A stretch of DNA of 64,000 nt, taken from the NCBI RefSeq assembly GCF_003591005.1, contig NZ_QYYD01000027.1, positions 1 to 64,000 of the forward strand, written 5' to 3'. Below are positions 35,305 through 43,553 of this stretch, one piece after another. The position numbers were made by a program, and so were the translations under genes. Origin of the DNA: Rhodopseudomonas palustris. Lineage in GTDB: Bacteria > Pseudomonadota > Alphaproteobacteria > Rhizobiales > Xanthobacteraceae. The stretch's first letter is position 1, and the number at the start of each line of letters is the position of its first letter. The notes below the pieces were generated by a model that saw only the letters and a program-made list of their open reading frames with translations, did not search any database and was not told where the DNA came from.

Positions 35305-35463
35305 ATGGCTGACGACCCGTTCGAACTCGGCGAGCGAGCCGCGCGCGAGAACATCCCTGCCGAAGCCAATCCCTTTGCCGAAGGCACCGAGGAGTTCGCG
35401 CTGTGGGCGGCCGGCCACGAGCGGATCGCGACCGCGGTCGAAGCCAGCGAATCGGAAGGCTGA
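35305..35463 (+). CDS. 52-residue Rmf/CrpP-like small protein
   Basis: Starts at ATG 35305 with AAAGGA upstream. 'MADDPFELGERAARENI' then 'EANPFAEGTEEFALWAAGHE': the spacing G..AAR..........NP.......FALWAAG resembles the ribosome modulation factor/CrpP fold (G..A...G.....NP......aW..G). It is smaller than Rmf, so the match is suggestive only. It sits 12 bases after the small ribbon-helix-helix gene and probably shares its transcript. No other domain. Confidence 0.5.
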   Translation: MADDPFELGERAARENIPAEANPFAEGTEEFALWAAGHERIATAVEASESEG

Positions 35464-35511
35464 TCTGTGACCCTCGCCGCGCCCCTCATCGCGGCGAGGC
35501 GGATCGGCCAA

Positions 35512-36042
35512 TCAGTCGATCTTCTTCAGTCCCTTGGCGTAACGTTTGCCATTGGCGACGTAGAAGCCCGCCCCCATCAGCATCGCCTTGACCTGCTCGG
35601 GCGTCAGCGTCCGCGCGACTTTGGCGGGCGCGCCAAGAATCAGCGAGTTCTCTGGGAAGGTCTTGCCTTCGGTGATGACGGCGCCCGCGCCGACCACGCA
35701 GCCGTTCGCCAGCTTGGCGCCGTTCATGACGATCGAGCCCATGCCGACCAGCACATTGTCGCCGATGCTGCAGCCGTGCAGGATGACGTTGTGGCCGATC
35801 GTGCAGTTCTTGCCGACGGTCAGCGGAAAGCCCGGATCGGTATGGCAGGTCGAGCCGTCCTGGACGTTGGAGCCTTCGCCGATCTCGATCCACTCGTTGT
35901 CACCGCGTAGCACGGCGCCGAACCATACACTGGCTGAAGGATGAAGCCGCACCTTGCCAATCACCGATGCGGTGTCGGCAATGAAGTAGTTTCCATCCTG
36001 CGGAAGATCAGGCTTGTTGCCGTCCAGCTCGTAGATCGCCAT
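35512..36042 (-). CDS. Gamma-class carbonic anhydrase family protein
   Basis: A 176-residue left-handed beta-helix protein (hexapeptide repeats through residues 20-150) forming trimers. The three zinc histidines are visible in '[11 protein letters not shown]' and '[15 protein letters not shown]', and '[33 protein letters not shown]' is the family block. It may hydrate CO2 or act as an acyltransferase-like structural protein, as often for YrdA/PaaY relatives. ATG 36042 has AGGAG nine bases upstream. Confidence 0.93.
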   Translation of the reverse strand: MAIYELDGNKPDLPQDGNYFIADTASVIGKVRLHPSASVWFGAVLRGDNEWIEIGEGSNVQDGSTCHTDPGFPLTVGKNCTIGHNVILHGCSIGDNVLVGMGSIVMNGAKLANGCVVGAGAVITEGKTFPENSLILGAPAKVARTLTPEQVKAMLMGAGFYVANGKRYAKGLKKID

Positions 36043-36115
36043 CTCGGTCTCCTGTTGCAGGGCCAGTCATGGCAATGCGGGCAGCCGAGGGCAATTGTTT
36101 TTAGGGTGGCAGCCG

Positions 36116-36454
36116 TCAGGCGATAACGCCGGCGGCGTGCAGCCCCATCAGCAGCACGGTGCCGGACATCATGCTCCAGGTGCCGGCCAGCACCGTCGCC
36201 AGCATCACGAACTCGGCGCGCCGCCGCGGCTTCCGTTCCAGGCGCGGGCCGAGCAGCGTGTTGCGCATGATGATGAAAGGCGCAGCGAACATCAGGAACG
36301 GGATCGCCGCGAAGCTTTGCACCACGACGCCCTGCTGCAGCAGCCCGAACCCGGCCGGCCGCCGCAGCATCGCCTGATAACCGCTGGCCAGCGCGCCCGC
36401 GACCGCAAACCCGATCAGCAGCGAGAACAGATTGTTGAACGCATCCGGCGACAT
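36116..36454 (-). CDS. Small membrane protein of unknown function (DUF6949-like)
   Basis: A 112-residue protein with three hydrophobic segments ('LFSLLIGFAVAGALASGY', 'AAIPFLMFAAPFIIM', 'MLATVLAGTWSMMSGTVLLM') and a basic cytosolic loop 'RLERKPRRRAE'. Start ATG 36454 is preferred to TTG 36502. The divergent region holds a perfect CtrA box. Similar proteins occur in Bradyrhizobium-type genomes without a known role. Confidence 0.65.
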   Translation of the reverse strand: MSPDAFNNLFSLLIGFAVAGALASGYQAMLRRPAGFGLLQQGVVVQSFAAIPFLMFAAPFIIMRNTLLGPRLERKPRRRAEFVMLATVLAGTWSMMSGTVLLMGLHAAGVIA

Positions 36455-36529
36455 CGGCCCAATCCCGCTTTCGCAACTCTCCAGCCATTCCTGATGTCGC
36501 AAAAAGTCGGCCCGATCGCTACCGCATGA

Positions 36530-36544
36530 TTAAGTTTCGGTTAA
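36530..36544. promoter_or_regulatory. Perfect CtrA box in a divergent promoter region
   Basis: TTAA-GTTTCGG-TTAA followed by C. It sits between the divergent membrane-protein (start 36454) and anchored-protein (start 36627) genes, 76 and 83 bases from the respective starts. Confidence 0.55.
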
Positions 36545-36626
36545 CGCGGGCGTGCGAGGGATAGGACTCGCGCCGCGACCTCCGCTGCGGCGCGATATTG
36601 TCTCATCGCACGGGTTCTGATCTGCA

Positions 36627-37334
36627 ATGCGTTCGGTTTCGTCAGCGTCCCGCCCTCGCCGCGCGCCCGCGGTGCGGCGCAGCTATCGTGTGCCGGTTGC
36701 CCTGGGCAGCACGATCGCGTGCCTTTCGGTTGCAGCCGTGGTTTATCTGCTGTGGCCGACCTGGCGCGCCCAGGCCGTCGGCGATCCCGATCGCACGCCG
36801 GTCAGTGTCGGCGACACGCTGTTCAACGTCCCGACCAAAGCCTTCCGGGTGAAATTTCAGCGTCATTCCGGGCCGCAGGAGCGCGTCGACCTCGCCTTCA
36901 TGTACCCGTCGCTGCTGCCGCCGGAGAAGCCGAAGCGCGCGACGCCGGAGGACGTCGAAGAGTTTCACCCGATCGACCGCATCTTCGTCTCGATCGCCGC
37001 GCATCACGACGCGCTGGCGCCGGAGACCCGGCTGCGCACCATCCTGCCGCGCTATCTGGCGCCGTCGACCGCTCTGGTCGACGACGGGCTGCGCGTTCGC
37101 CTATTCGTCGAAGGCTCGCCCTACAGCACCGAGGACCTGATCACGGCCGACGAACCACAGCTCGCCGCACGCTGCACCCGCGACCGGCAGACGCCGGGCA
37201 TGTGCATCAGCGAACGCCGCATCGACGGTGCCGACCTCACCTTCAGGTTTCCCCGGCAATGGCTGACCAACTGGCGCGACGTCGCCACCGCGATCGACCG
37301 ACTAACAGCGCAGCTACACGCTGTGCGGGGATAG
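36627..37334 (+). CDS. Membrane-anchored protein of unknown function
   Basis: A 235-residue protein with a basic N-terminus, one membrane anchor (about 22-44, 'ALGSTIACLSVAAVVYLLW') and a presumably periplasmic domain of about 190 residues ('DTLFNVPTKAFRVKFQRHSGPQERVDLAFMYPSL', 'CTRDRQTPGMCISERRI' with two cysteines). I do not recognise a family. Divergent from a small membrane-protein gene and possibly under CtrA control. Confidence 0.7.
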   Translation: MRSVSSASRPRRAPAVRRSYRVPVALGSTIACLSVAAVVYLLWPTWRAQAVGDPDRTPVSVGDTLFNVPTKAFRVKFQRHSGPQERVDLAFMYPSLLPPEKPKRATPEDVEEFHPIDRIFVSIAAHHDALAPETRLRTILPRYLAPSTALVDDGLRVRLFVEGSPYSTEDLITADEPQLAARCTRDRQTPGMCISERRIDGADLTFRFPRQWLTNWRDVATAIDRLTAQLHAVRG

Positions 37335-37343
37335 CTGCCTCGT

Positions 37344-37411
37344 CATTGCGAGCGAAGCGAAGCAATCCAGCGCCGTGCACTGAGCTGGATTGCTTCGCTT
37401 CGCTCGCAATG
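37344..37411. repeat. Family-C palindromic repeat, copy 2
   Basis: cattgcgagcgaagcgaagc...gcttcgcttcgctcgcaatg, near-perfect arms. Immediately after the anchored-protein gene. Confidence 0.9.
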
Positions 37412-37513
37412 ACGAAGTTCAGCAGCTTCTGCGATGCTCGGTTGTGCGTGCTCATTCGGGTACTAACGCATCGGCTGCACGACGAGCGTCGTTAGTTCGC
37501 CGTATCTCCCCAC

Positions 37514-37601
37514 GTCATGCCCGGACTTGTCCCGGGCATCCACGCCTTACGGCGGGAGAGGCAACAAAGACGTGGATGGCCCGGACAAGCCCGGCCATGA
37601 C
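37514..37601. repeat. Family-D palindromic repeat, copy 3
   Basis: gtcatgcccggacttgtcccgggcatccacgcc...cgtggatggcccggacaagcccggccatgac. Fills the gap before the DUF3126 gene. Confidence 0.85.
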
Positions 37602-37670
37602 GAGTTGATAGTTCATTTGCAGAGACGAAGCGCCCCGGCTGCAGCCAAGCAAACGGAGAGCTAACCGCCC

Positions 37671-37886
37671 TCACACGTCGGCGAGGTCGTCCTCGAGGAT
37701 CGCCATCTGGAACTGGAACGAGCGATCGTCGTCCTCGTCATCGACGAACAGCACGCCGACAAATTCCTCGCCGATATACACTTCGGCGGAGTCGTCCTTC
37801 TTCGGCCGCGGCACCACGCGGATCTTTTGATTGCCGAATACCTTTTTCAAATAGGCATCGAGCTTTCTGACTTCCTGAACGTCCAC
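37671..37886 (-). CDS. DUF3126 family protein
   Basis: A 71-residue conserved alphaproteobacterial protein: 'VQEVRKLDAYLKKVFGN', 'IRVVPRPKKDDSAEVYIGEEFVGVLFVDDEDDDRSFQFQM'. The strongly acidic tail is typical. Function unknown. GTG 37886 has GGAGAT six bases upstream. It precedes cysE-like neighbours in related genomes but lies 180 bases from cysE here on the same strand. Confidence 0.85.
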   Translation of the reverse strand: MDVQEVRKLDAYLKKVFGNQKIRVVPRPKKDDSAEVYIGEEFVGVLFVDDEDDDRSFQFQMAILEDDLADV

Positions 37887-38067
37887 GGTGATCTCCAATT
37901 CTGGATGAGGTTCAAATCTGGATGAGGCTCGAGGCTGGCGGCGCTGCGGACGACAAGGTCCGGGACACAACTGCGAGCGGGGCCGCCGTCAGTACGGGGT
38001 CGAGGCGCTCGCCGCAACCCCTCGTGTCAAGTTGCAAACCGCAATCCCGCGATTCGCGTGCGGCGGA

Positions 38068-38895
38068 TCACAATCCGATGGCGTTGAGCATCTGATCCAT
38101 GGTGCGTGACGGCTCGGCGCAGCCCGCCTCGCCCACCACCTTGGCCGGCACGCCGGCCACCGTCATGTTGTGCGGCACCGTCTTCAGCACCACCGAGCCG
38201 GCGGCGATGCGGGCGCAGTGACCAACTTCGATGTTGCCGAGAATCTTGGCGCCGGCACCGATCATCACGCCGCGGCGAATCTTCGGATGACGATCCTCAT
38301 GCTCCTTGCCGGTGCCGCCGAGCGTGACGCCGTGCAGGATCGAGACGTCGTCTTCGATCACCGCGGTCTCGCCGACGACGAGGCCGGTGGCGTGGTCGAG
38401 GAAGATGCCGCGGCCGATTTTCGCCGCCGGATTGATATCGGTCTGAAACACCGCCGAGGCGCGGCTTTGCAGATACAGCGCGAAGTCCTTGCGGCCCTTC
38501 AGATGCAGCCAGTGCGCCAGCCGATGCGCCTGGATGGCGTGGAAGCCCTTGAAGTACAGCAGCGGATCGATGAAGCGCGAGGTCGCCGGATCGCGGTCGA
38601 ACACCGCCACCATGTCGGCGCGGAAGGCGTTGCCGAGGTCGGGATCGTCACGCAGCGCGTCTTCGAAGGTCTGGCGGATCAGATCGCTCGACAGCGCGGA
38701 ATGATCGAGCCGCGACGCGACGCGGTGCACCACCGCGTCTTCGAGGCGGTCGTGATGCAGAACGCTGCCGAAGATGAAAGAGGCGAGTTCGGGCTCGCGG
38801 CGAACGACGTCTTCCGCCTCGCTGCGCACCCGCTCCCAGATCGGATCGAGCGTCGTCAGCGTTGCAGTCTGTGGATTGACCTGATGCATCACCAT
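38068..38895 (-). CDS. cysE: Serine O-acetyltransferase
   Basis: Acetylates L-serine with acetyl-CoA, committing sulfur assimilation to cysteine. The 275-residue chain has the helical N-terminal SATase domain (about 15-135, 'ALRDDPDLGNAFRADMVAVFDRDPAT') and the C-terminal left-handed beta-helix with 'DINPAAKIGRGIFLDHATGLVVGETAVI' and 'HGVTLGGTGKEHEDRHPKI'. Catalytic His lies in 'LDHATG'. Start ATG 38895 with GAGAGAG upstream; ATG 38889 is also possible. Probably cotranscribed with or just before the DUF3126 gene. Confidence 0.96.
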   Translation of the reverse strand: MVMHQVNPQTATLTTLDPIWERVRSEAEDVVRREPELASFIFGSVLHHDRLEDAVVHRVASRLDHSALSSDLIRQTFEDALRDDPDLGNAFRADMVAVFDRDPATSRFIDPLLYFKGFHAIQAHRLAHWLHLKGRKDFALYLQSRASAVFQTDINPAAKIGRGIFLDHATGLVVGETAVIEDDVSILHGVTLGGTGKEHEDRHPKIRRGVMIGAGAKILGNIEVGHCARIAAGSVVLKTVPHNMTVAGVPAKVVGEAGCAEPSRTMDQMLNAIGL

Positions 38896-39107
38896 GCCGG
38901 CTCTCTCGATCTCATCTGTTCCGGTCACTATAGCACGCCGGCGGCGAACCTGTCGCGGCGGCCGAGGGCGGCTTCCGCGGGCTGTCGCCACCAGGGCTAA
39001 GCCGCTGATTCGTCCCAATATTCACAACGCTCGCCGTGTAAGCCTCGCGAAAGTCTTACTTGAGGTGGGGAGCGTCGCAGCGGGATCAACCCGGCGGGCG
39101 ATGGCGA

Positions 39108-39863
39108 TCACGGCCGGCGCGCCAGAAAATCGACCACGCCTTCCTTATAGACACGGTCGCCGACTGCCCGCATGTGGTCGCGGCGCGGGATGTCGAGCAC
39201 TTCGGAGCCAGGGATGATGGCGCTGAGTTCGTGCGCCGAACCGGCGACGTCATCATCGGTGCCGACTGCGATCAGCACCGGCACCGCGATCTTGGCCGCA
39301 TCCTCCCGGCTCATCAGGCCGCGCGACCCGCGCATGCAGGCGGCGAGCGCGGCGTGATCGGACCGGGTCTGATCGGCGAAGGCGCGAAACGTCCGGCCGA
39401 CCGGATCGGTGACGTCGTCGAGCGACGGCGCCAGCAGCGCCTGCGCGACGTTCTCGCCGGGACGGCCCTCGTTGCTGAGCAAGCCCATGCCGAGACCGCC
39501 GAGCACGACCGAGCGCACCCGCTGCGGCTGCCAGCGCGCCAGATTGGCGCTGATCCGCGCCCCCATCGAATAGCCCATCAGGTCGGCGCGCGAGATCGCC
39601 AGATGATCCATCAACGCGGCAACGTCATCAGCCATCTTGGCGAGTTCGTAGTCGGCGGGATCGTACAGCTTGGACGACTCGCCGTGGCCGCGATTGTCGA
39701 GCGCGATGACGCGGCGTCCCGCGCGCTTCAATTCCGACAGCCAGGACGGATACACCCAATTGACGTTCTTGTTCGACGCGAAGCCGTGCACCAGCACGAT
39801 CGGCTCCCCCTCGCCGTCGTCGAGATAAGCGATATCGATTCCGCCGTGGTCAAAGCTCGGCAT
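39108..39863 (-). CDS. Alpha/beta hydrolase
   Basis: A 251-residue cytosolic hydrolase. Ser99 in 'ADLMGYSMGARIS' is the nucleophile, 'IVLVHGFASNKN' the oxyanion segment, the acid lies in 'VGTDDDVAGSA' and the histidine in 'RRDHMRAVG'. The spacing is that of the abhydrolase_1/haloperoxidase-like group that includes ester and lactone hydrolases; no specific substrate. It runs on the same strand as cysE but 200 bases away. Confidence 0.9.
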   Translation of the reverse strand: MPSFDHGGIDIAYLDDGEGEPIVLVHGFASNKNVNWVYPSWLSELKRAGRRVIALDNRGHGESSKLYDPADYELAKMADDVAALMDHLAISRADLMGYSMGARISANLARWQPQRVRSVVLGGLGMGLLSNEGRPGENVAQALLAPSLDDVTDPVGRTFRAFADQTRSDHAALAACMRGSRGLMSREDAAKIAVPVLIAVGTDDDVAGSAHELSAIIPGSEVLDIPRRDHMRAVGDRVYKEGVVDFLARRP

Positions 39864-39957
39864 GCACCATCCGGATGTTGTGAACGGGAAGGTTGGTAGT
39901 TGAAAACGAAGGGCTCAGGTGGGGGTAGCAAGCACGGGCACGGAGCGCGCTCGGCGT

Positions 39958-40040
39958 CATTGCGAGCCGAAGGCGAAGCAATCCAGCCCCGCGCACTGCC
40001 CCGGACGATGGATTGCTTGGTCGCTTCGCTCCTCGCAATG
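39958..40040. repeat. Family-C palindromic repeat, copy 3
   Basis: cattgcgagccgaaggcgaagcaatcc at left and ggattgcttggtcgcttcgctcctcgcaatg at right, between the hydrolase gene start and the next gene's 3' end. Confidence 0.85.
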
Positions 40041-40090
40041 ACGATTGTGAGGCAGACGGCGCATTTTTTCCGCTCGCGGCCATACGCTGG

Positions 40091-41254
40091 CTAAGACGGC
40101 GCCACCAGGCCCCCGACCGCAGCGTCCGCACGGAGCCGTTCGGACTCGGCGCGTTTCGCTGCAGCGATCAGGCGTCGGGCGCGGCGGGCCTTGCGGCGGT
40201 CGATCCAGCTTTGCGTGATGCGTTCCACGCCGGACTTCAGCGACACCACCAGGCCGAACAACGTCATCAGCGCGCCAAAAATCCACCAGGCGAAGTTCCA
40301 CGCCCCCGTCGTCAGCAGCAGCGCACCGCGGCCGAGGATTTTCAGAAACGCGCGGGTCTGGCCGCCCTTCGACTCGGCGAGCTTCGCCGCGCGGGCGACG
40401 TCTTTGGGGCCTTGCGAGATCTTGAGCGTATCTAGGGCGCCGCGGGTTCCCGCCTTCTCGCCGACCTTGCCGACATCCTTGGCGAGCCGCATTAGCCCGC
40501 CCGCTTTGTCCGTCCGGAACGCCGCCTTGACGGCGGTCACCGTTTTGTCCGGACGAACCGACGTGCCATCCGCCACCGCGCGCCTCAGTGCAGGCGTGTC
40601 GACCACCTCCCGCGCCGAGCGGCTGGCCCAGATCGCCAGCCCCTCGCCGAGCCGGCCGACCTTGCGGGCGTCCTTGACCAGCGTCAGGCCGGCCCGCACC
40701 GGGGTGGCGCCGCCGACCGTGACGTAGGTCGCAGCCGTAATGGCAATGCCCGCCGCTGCGAGGCCGAGCACCAGCCTGTCGACCTCGGCGCCGGTCGCGA
40801 GATTGCTGCCCTCGCGCACGACGTCGCGGATGTCGCCGAACACGAACAGATCTCCCGCCATGGTGCCGGACAGGCTGGCGCCGTCGTCGGCCTTGCCGGT
40901 GATCAGGCCGGTCGCGAACCGCGTGGCCACGCCGGTCGCCGAGCGTTCGGCTGTGACCGTCTCGGCGACGCGCTGCTTGAGATCGTCGGGCAGCGCGACG
41001 TTGCGGCTCGCGGCCAGCTGCACCAAGCTGTCGGCGAGTTCAGGGTCGTGCGCGTCGAGCGCTTCGCGGGTGTGCCGCTCGATCAGGCCCGGCTCCTGCT
41101 GTAACGCCGCCCCGAGTTGCAGGTCCGCCAGTTGCGCGGGGTCGTCCTGTGCGGCAAGAAACGTCGCAGCGCGCTGGGCGTGCGGCCACGTCAGCACCAG
41201 CGCGACCGCGCAGAGTGCGATGCCAGCCTTCGCCACGCCCAGCTTCAGACCCAT
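40091..41254 (-). CDS. Membrane protein of unknown function
   Basis: A 387-residue protein with an N-terminal hydrophobic segment ('KAGIALCAVALVLTW'), a central one ('LVLGLAAAGIAITAATYVTVGG') and a C-terminal one ('GAWNFAWWIFGALMTLFGLVV'), ending in a highly basic tail 'RKARRARRLIAAAKRAESERL'. Between them lie Lys/Ala-rich helices. Similar proteins are annotated only as hypothetical in the Bradyrhizobium group. ATG 41254. No signal for function. Confidence 0.65.
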   Translation of the reverse strand: MGLKLGVAKAGIALCAVALVLTWPHAQRAATFLAAQDDPAQLADLQLGAALQQEPGLIERHTREALDAHDPELADSLVQLAASRNVALPDDLKQRVAETVTAERSATGVATRFATGLITGKADDGASLSGTMAGDLFVFGDIRDVVREGSNLATGAEVDRLVLGLAAAGIAITAATYVTVGGATPVRAGLTLVKDARKVGRLGEGLAIWASRSAREVVDTPALRRAVADGTSVRPDKTVTAVKAAFRTDKAGGLMRLAKDVGKVGEKAGTRGALDTLKISQGPKDVARAAKLAESKGGQTRAFLKILGRGALLLTTGAWNFAWWIFGALMTLFGLVVSLKSGVERITQSWIDRRKARRARRLIAAAKRAESERLRADAAVGGLVAPS

Positions 41255-41462
41255 GACGTTTCAACCCTCATCTGTCGCATGTGGGGGCGTCACACCTCGG
41301 ACACAACCGATCCGACCAAAGAAGGGCTTCTCCAACATCATGGGATTGTGTCGAATTTCGACGGGCAAAGCCTGTCCGGGCGGTCTAGGAATCATGCAGC
41401 GACGCCGGTATGGTGCGCTGCACCGTGATGTGCCCTCTCCGTCGCGAGCAAAGGTGAGCTGA

Positions 41463-41708
41463 ATGTCCGACCATGTGGTTCCACATTTCCAGAACGATGC
41501 CGGCGTTGCCATGATCGAGATCGGCTCGAAGGAATTCATGTGCGTCGGCGCCAACCCGCCGTTCGATCATCCGCACGTGTTTCTCGATCTCGGCAACGAC
41601 AACGAGATCATCTGCCCGTACTGCTCGACGCTGTATCGCTACGCGCCGGATCTCGCGCCCGGCGCGGCCCGGCCGCCCGAATGCGTGCTGAAGGACAAGG
41701 TCGCCTGA
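41463..41708 (+). CDS. Zinc-finger CHCC protein
   Basis: An 81-residue protein with the zf-CHCC fold: 'KEFMCVGANPPFDHPHVFLDLG' and 'EIICPYCSTLYRY' give Cys-His-Cys-Cys zinc ligands. The domain is shared with the NDUFS6 subunit of mitochondrial complex I, and alphaproteobacterial free-standing copies are common. Its stop precedes the monooxygenase start by seven bases, so the two are cotranscribed. Confidence 0.9.
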   Translation: MSDHVVPHFQNDAGVAMIEIGSKEFMCVGANPPFDHPHVFLDLGNDNEIICPYCSTLYRYAPDLAPGAARPPECVLKDKVA

Positions 41709-41715
41709 ACCGGCC

Positions 41716-42915
41716 GTGACGGCGACCCGCACCATTGTCGTTGCAGGTGCGGGCATCGGCGGACTGACGGCCGCGCTGGCGCTGGCCGCGAACGGCTTCC
41801 GCGTCATCGTGCTGGAAAAAGCCGAGCGGCTGGCCGAAGCGGGCGCCGGCGTGCAACTCTCCCCCAATGCCAGCCGCGTGCTGGTCGATCTCGGCCTCGC
41901 CGATCAGCTGGCGCCGCTGGCGCTGGCGCCCGATGCGGTGACCGTGATGAGCGCCCGCAGCGGCGAAGCGTTGGTGCGGTTGCCGCTTGGCGCACAGGCG
42001 GCGGAGCGGGCCGGCGCGCCATATTGGGTGATTCACCGCGGCGATCTGCAGGGCACGCTGGTCGCCCATGTCCGCGCCAATCCGGCCATCGAGCTGCGGC
42101 TCGGCTGCGTGGTCGAGAGCTTCGCTGACCAAGCCCACGGCACAACAGTCGTGTATCGCCACCGCGGCGAGCGCGGCGAAATGCAGGCGCAGGCGCTGAT
42201 CGGCGCCGACGGCATCTGGTCGGCGGTGCGTCGGCAGTTGTTCCCGCAGCTGCAGCCGCGCTTCAGCGGCCTGATTGCCTGGCGTGGCACCGTCGACGTC
42301 TCGGCTCTGCCGCCCGGCTTTGCGCTGGGCGGAGTGCAGCTGTGGATGGGGCCGCAGGCGCATCTGGTGGTGTATCCGATCTCCGGCGGACGGCTGATCA
42401 ACCTGGTCGCGATCGTGCCGGGGGACTGGCAGCGCGAGGGCTGGAGCGCGCCCGGCGAACCGCGCGAGCTCCGCGACCGCTTCGCCGCGGCCGGCTGGGC
42501 GGCTCCCGCGCGGTTGCTGATCGATACGGTCGAGAGCTGGAAGACATGGGCGCTGTTGGCAATGCCGGACGGCGGTGCCTGGACATCCGGCGCCACCGCC
42601 CTGCTTGGCGATTCAGCGCATGGCATGCTGCCGTTCGCGGCCCAGGGCGCCGGCATGGCGATCGAAGATGCCGCGGTGCTGGCGCGATGCCTTGGCGACG
42701 CCGGCAATGACATGCTGGCGATGCCAGAAGCGTTGCAACGCTACGCGAACGCTCGCCGTAACCGTGTCGCCCGGGTGCAGCGGCTGGCCCGGCAGAACGG
42801 CCGAATCTATCATCTGACCGGACCGCTGGCGCTGGCGCGCGATGTCGCCATGCGGGCGCTCGGCGGCGAACGGCTGCTGGCGCGGCAGGCCTGGATCTAC
42901 GACTGGAAACCGTAG
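41716..42915 (+). CDS. FAD-dependent monooxygenase (salicylate/3-hydroxybenzoate hydroxylase type)
   Basis: A 399-residue flavoprotein of the class A monooxygenase fold. 'VVAGAGIGGLTAALALAANG' is the dinucleotide-binding motif, 'LIGADGIWSAVR' the DG motif that touches NAD(P)H and FAD, and 'ALLGDSAHGMLPFAAQGAGMAIEDA' the GD motif. Such enzymes hydroxylate aromatic acids; the particular substrate is unknown. GTG 41716 follows the zinc-finger gene stop by seven bases. Confidence 0.92.
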   Translation: MTATRTIVVAGAGIGGLTAALALAANGFRVIVLEKAERLAEAGAGVQLSPNASRVLVDLGLADQLAPLALAPDAVTVMSARSGEALVRLPLGAQAAERAGAPYWVIHRGDLQGTLVAHVRANPAIELRLGCVVESFADQAHGTTVVYRHRGERGEMQAQALIGADGIWSAVRRQLFPQLQPRFSGLIAWRGTVDVSALPPGFALGGVQLWMGPQAHLVVYPISGGRLINLVAIVPGDWQREGWSAPGEPRELRDRFAAAGWAAPARLLIDTVESWKTWALLAMPDGGAWTSGATALLGDSAHGMLPFAAQGAGMAIEDAAVLARCLGDAGNDMLAMPEALQRYANARRNRVARVQRLARQNGRIYHLTGPLALARDVAMRALGGERLLARQAWIYDWKP

Positions 42916-42928
42916 TGGGCGACCTCGC

Positions 42929-43333
42929 TCAGCGCGCGGTGCGGCCGCGCGGCGCCGGAGCCGGCGGCACGGCTGGCGCCGCAGCCGCAGCCGGCGTCTC
43001 GGTGCACTTGTTCTCGCGCCAGGTCTGTTCGGCCAGCCGCGACTGCGCCTTCACGTTGATGTAGTCGTTGCGATAAGCGACCTCTGAGACGACCGACCCG
43101 GCGACGCCGGTCTGCGCCTTGCGCATCAGCCCGTCGAGCTCCGCGAGCCGCGCATCCAGCCCCTTTCGCTCGGCGGCGAGTTGCTCGCAGTTGAACAGCT
43201 CATAGCGGGCAGGATCGACGAACGCTTGCGACATCGCGCTGTCGCCGATCGCCGCGCAGCCGGACACGCCCGCGCCCGCCATCAGCAGGGTGCCGAGCAC
43301 AGCAAACCGGGAAAGCCTGGAAAAATTCGTCAT
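42929..43333 (-). CDS. Predicted lipoprotein with coiled coil
   Basis: A 134-residue protein whose signal ends in 'GVSGCAA', a lipobox, so the mature protein starts at the cysteine. A coiled-coil-like helix ('CEQLAAERKGLDARLAELDGLMRKA') and a Pro/Ala-rich tail follow, with a C-terminal cysteine in 'WRENKCTE'. No family recognised; likely attached to the outer membrane. Convergent with the monooxygenase gene, stops 14 bases apart. Confidence 0.75.
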   Translation of the reverse strand: MTNFSRLSRFAVLGTLLMAGAGVSGCAAIGDSAMSQAFVDPARYELFNCEQLAAERKGLDARLAELDGLMRKAQTGVAGSVVSEVAYRNDYINVKAQSRLAEQTWRENKCTETPAAAAAPAVPPAPAPRGRTAR

Positions 43334-43553
43334 GAGCCGCGTCTATAGACAGAAACCAGGCCCTCGTACAATCAGCCGGCCATGTCCGGAGTATGGCGGT
43401 TGACGTGATTGGAGGCGGCGCCACCCGGCCCACCCTCGCGGCTGGCTTGATAGAAAGTGCTGTGGTCGCTGCACAGCTTGCAAAAGCCCGTTCGGTCGGC
43501 CATTCATCGCGGCTTCTTATTGCCTGCCGATCGCCGGACACGGAGCGACGGAA

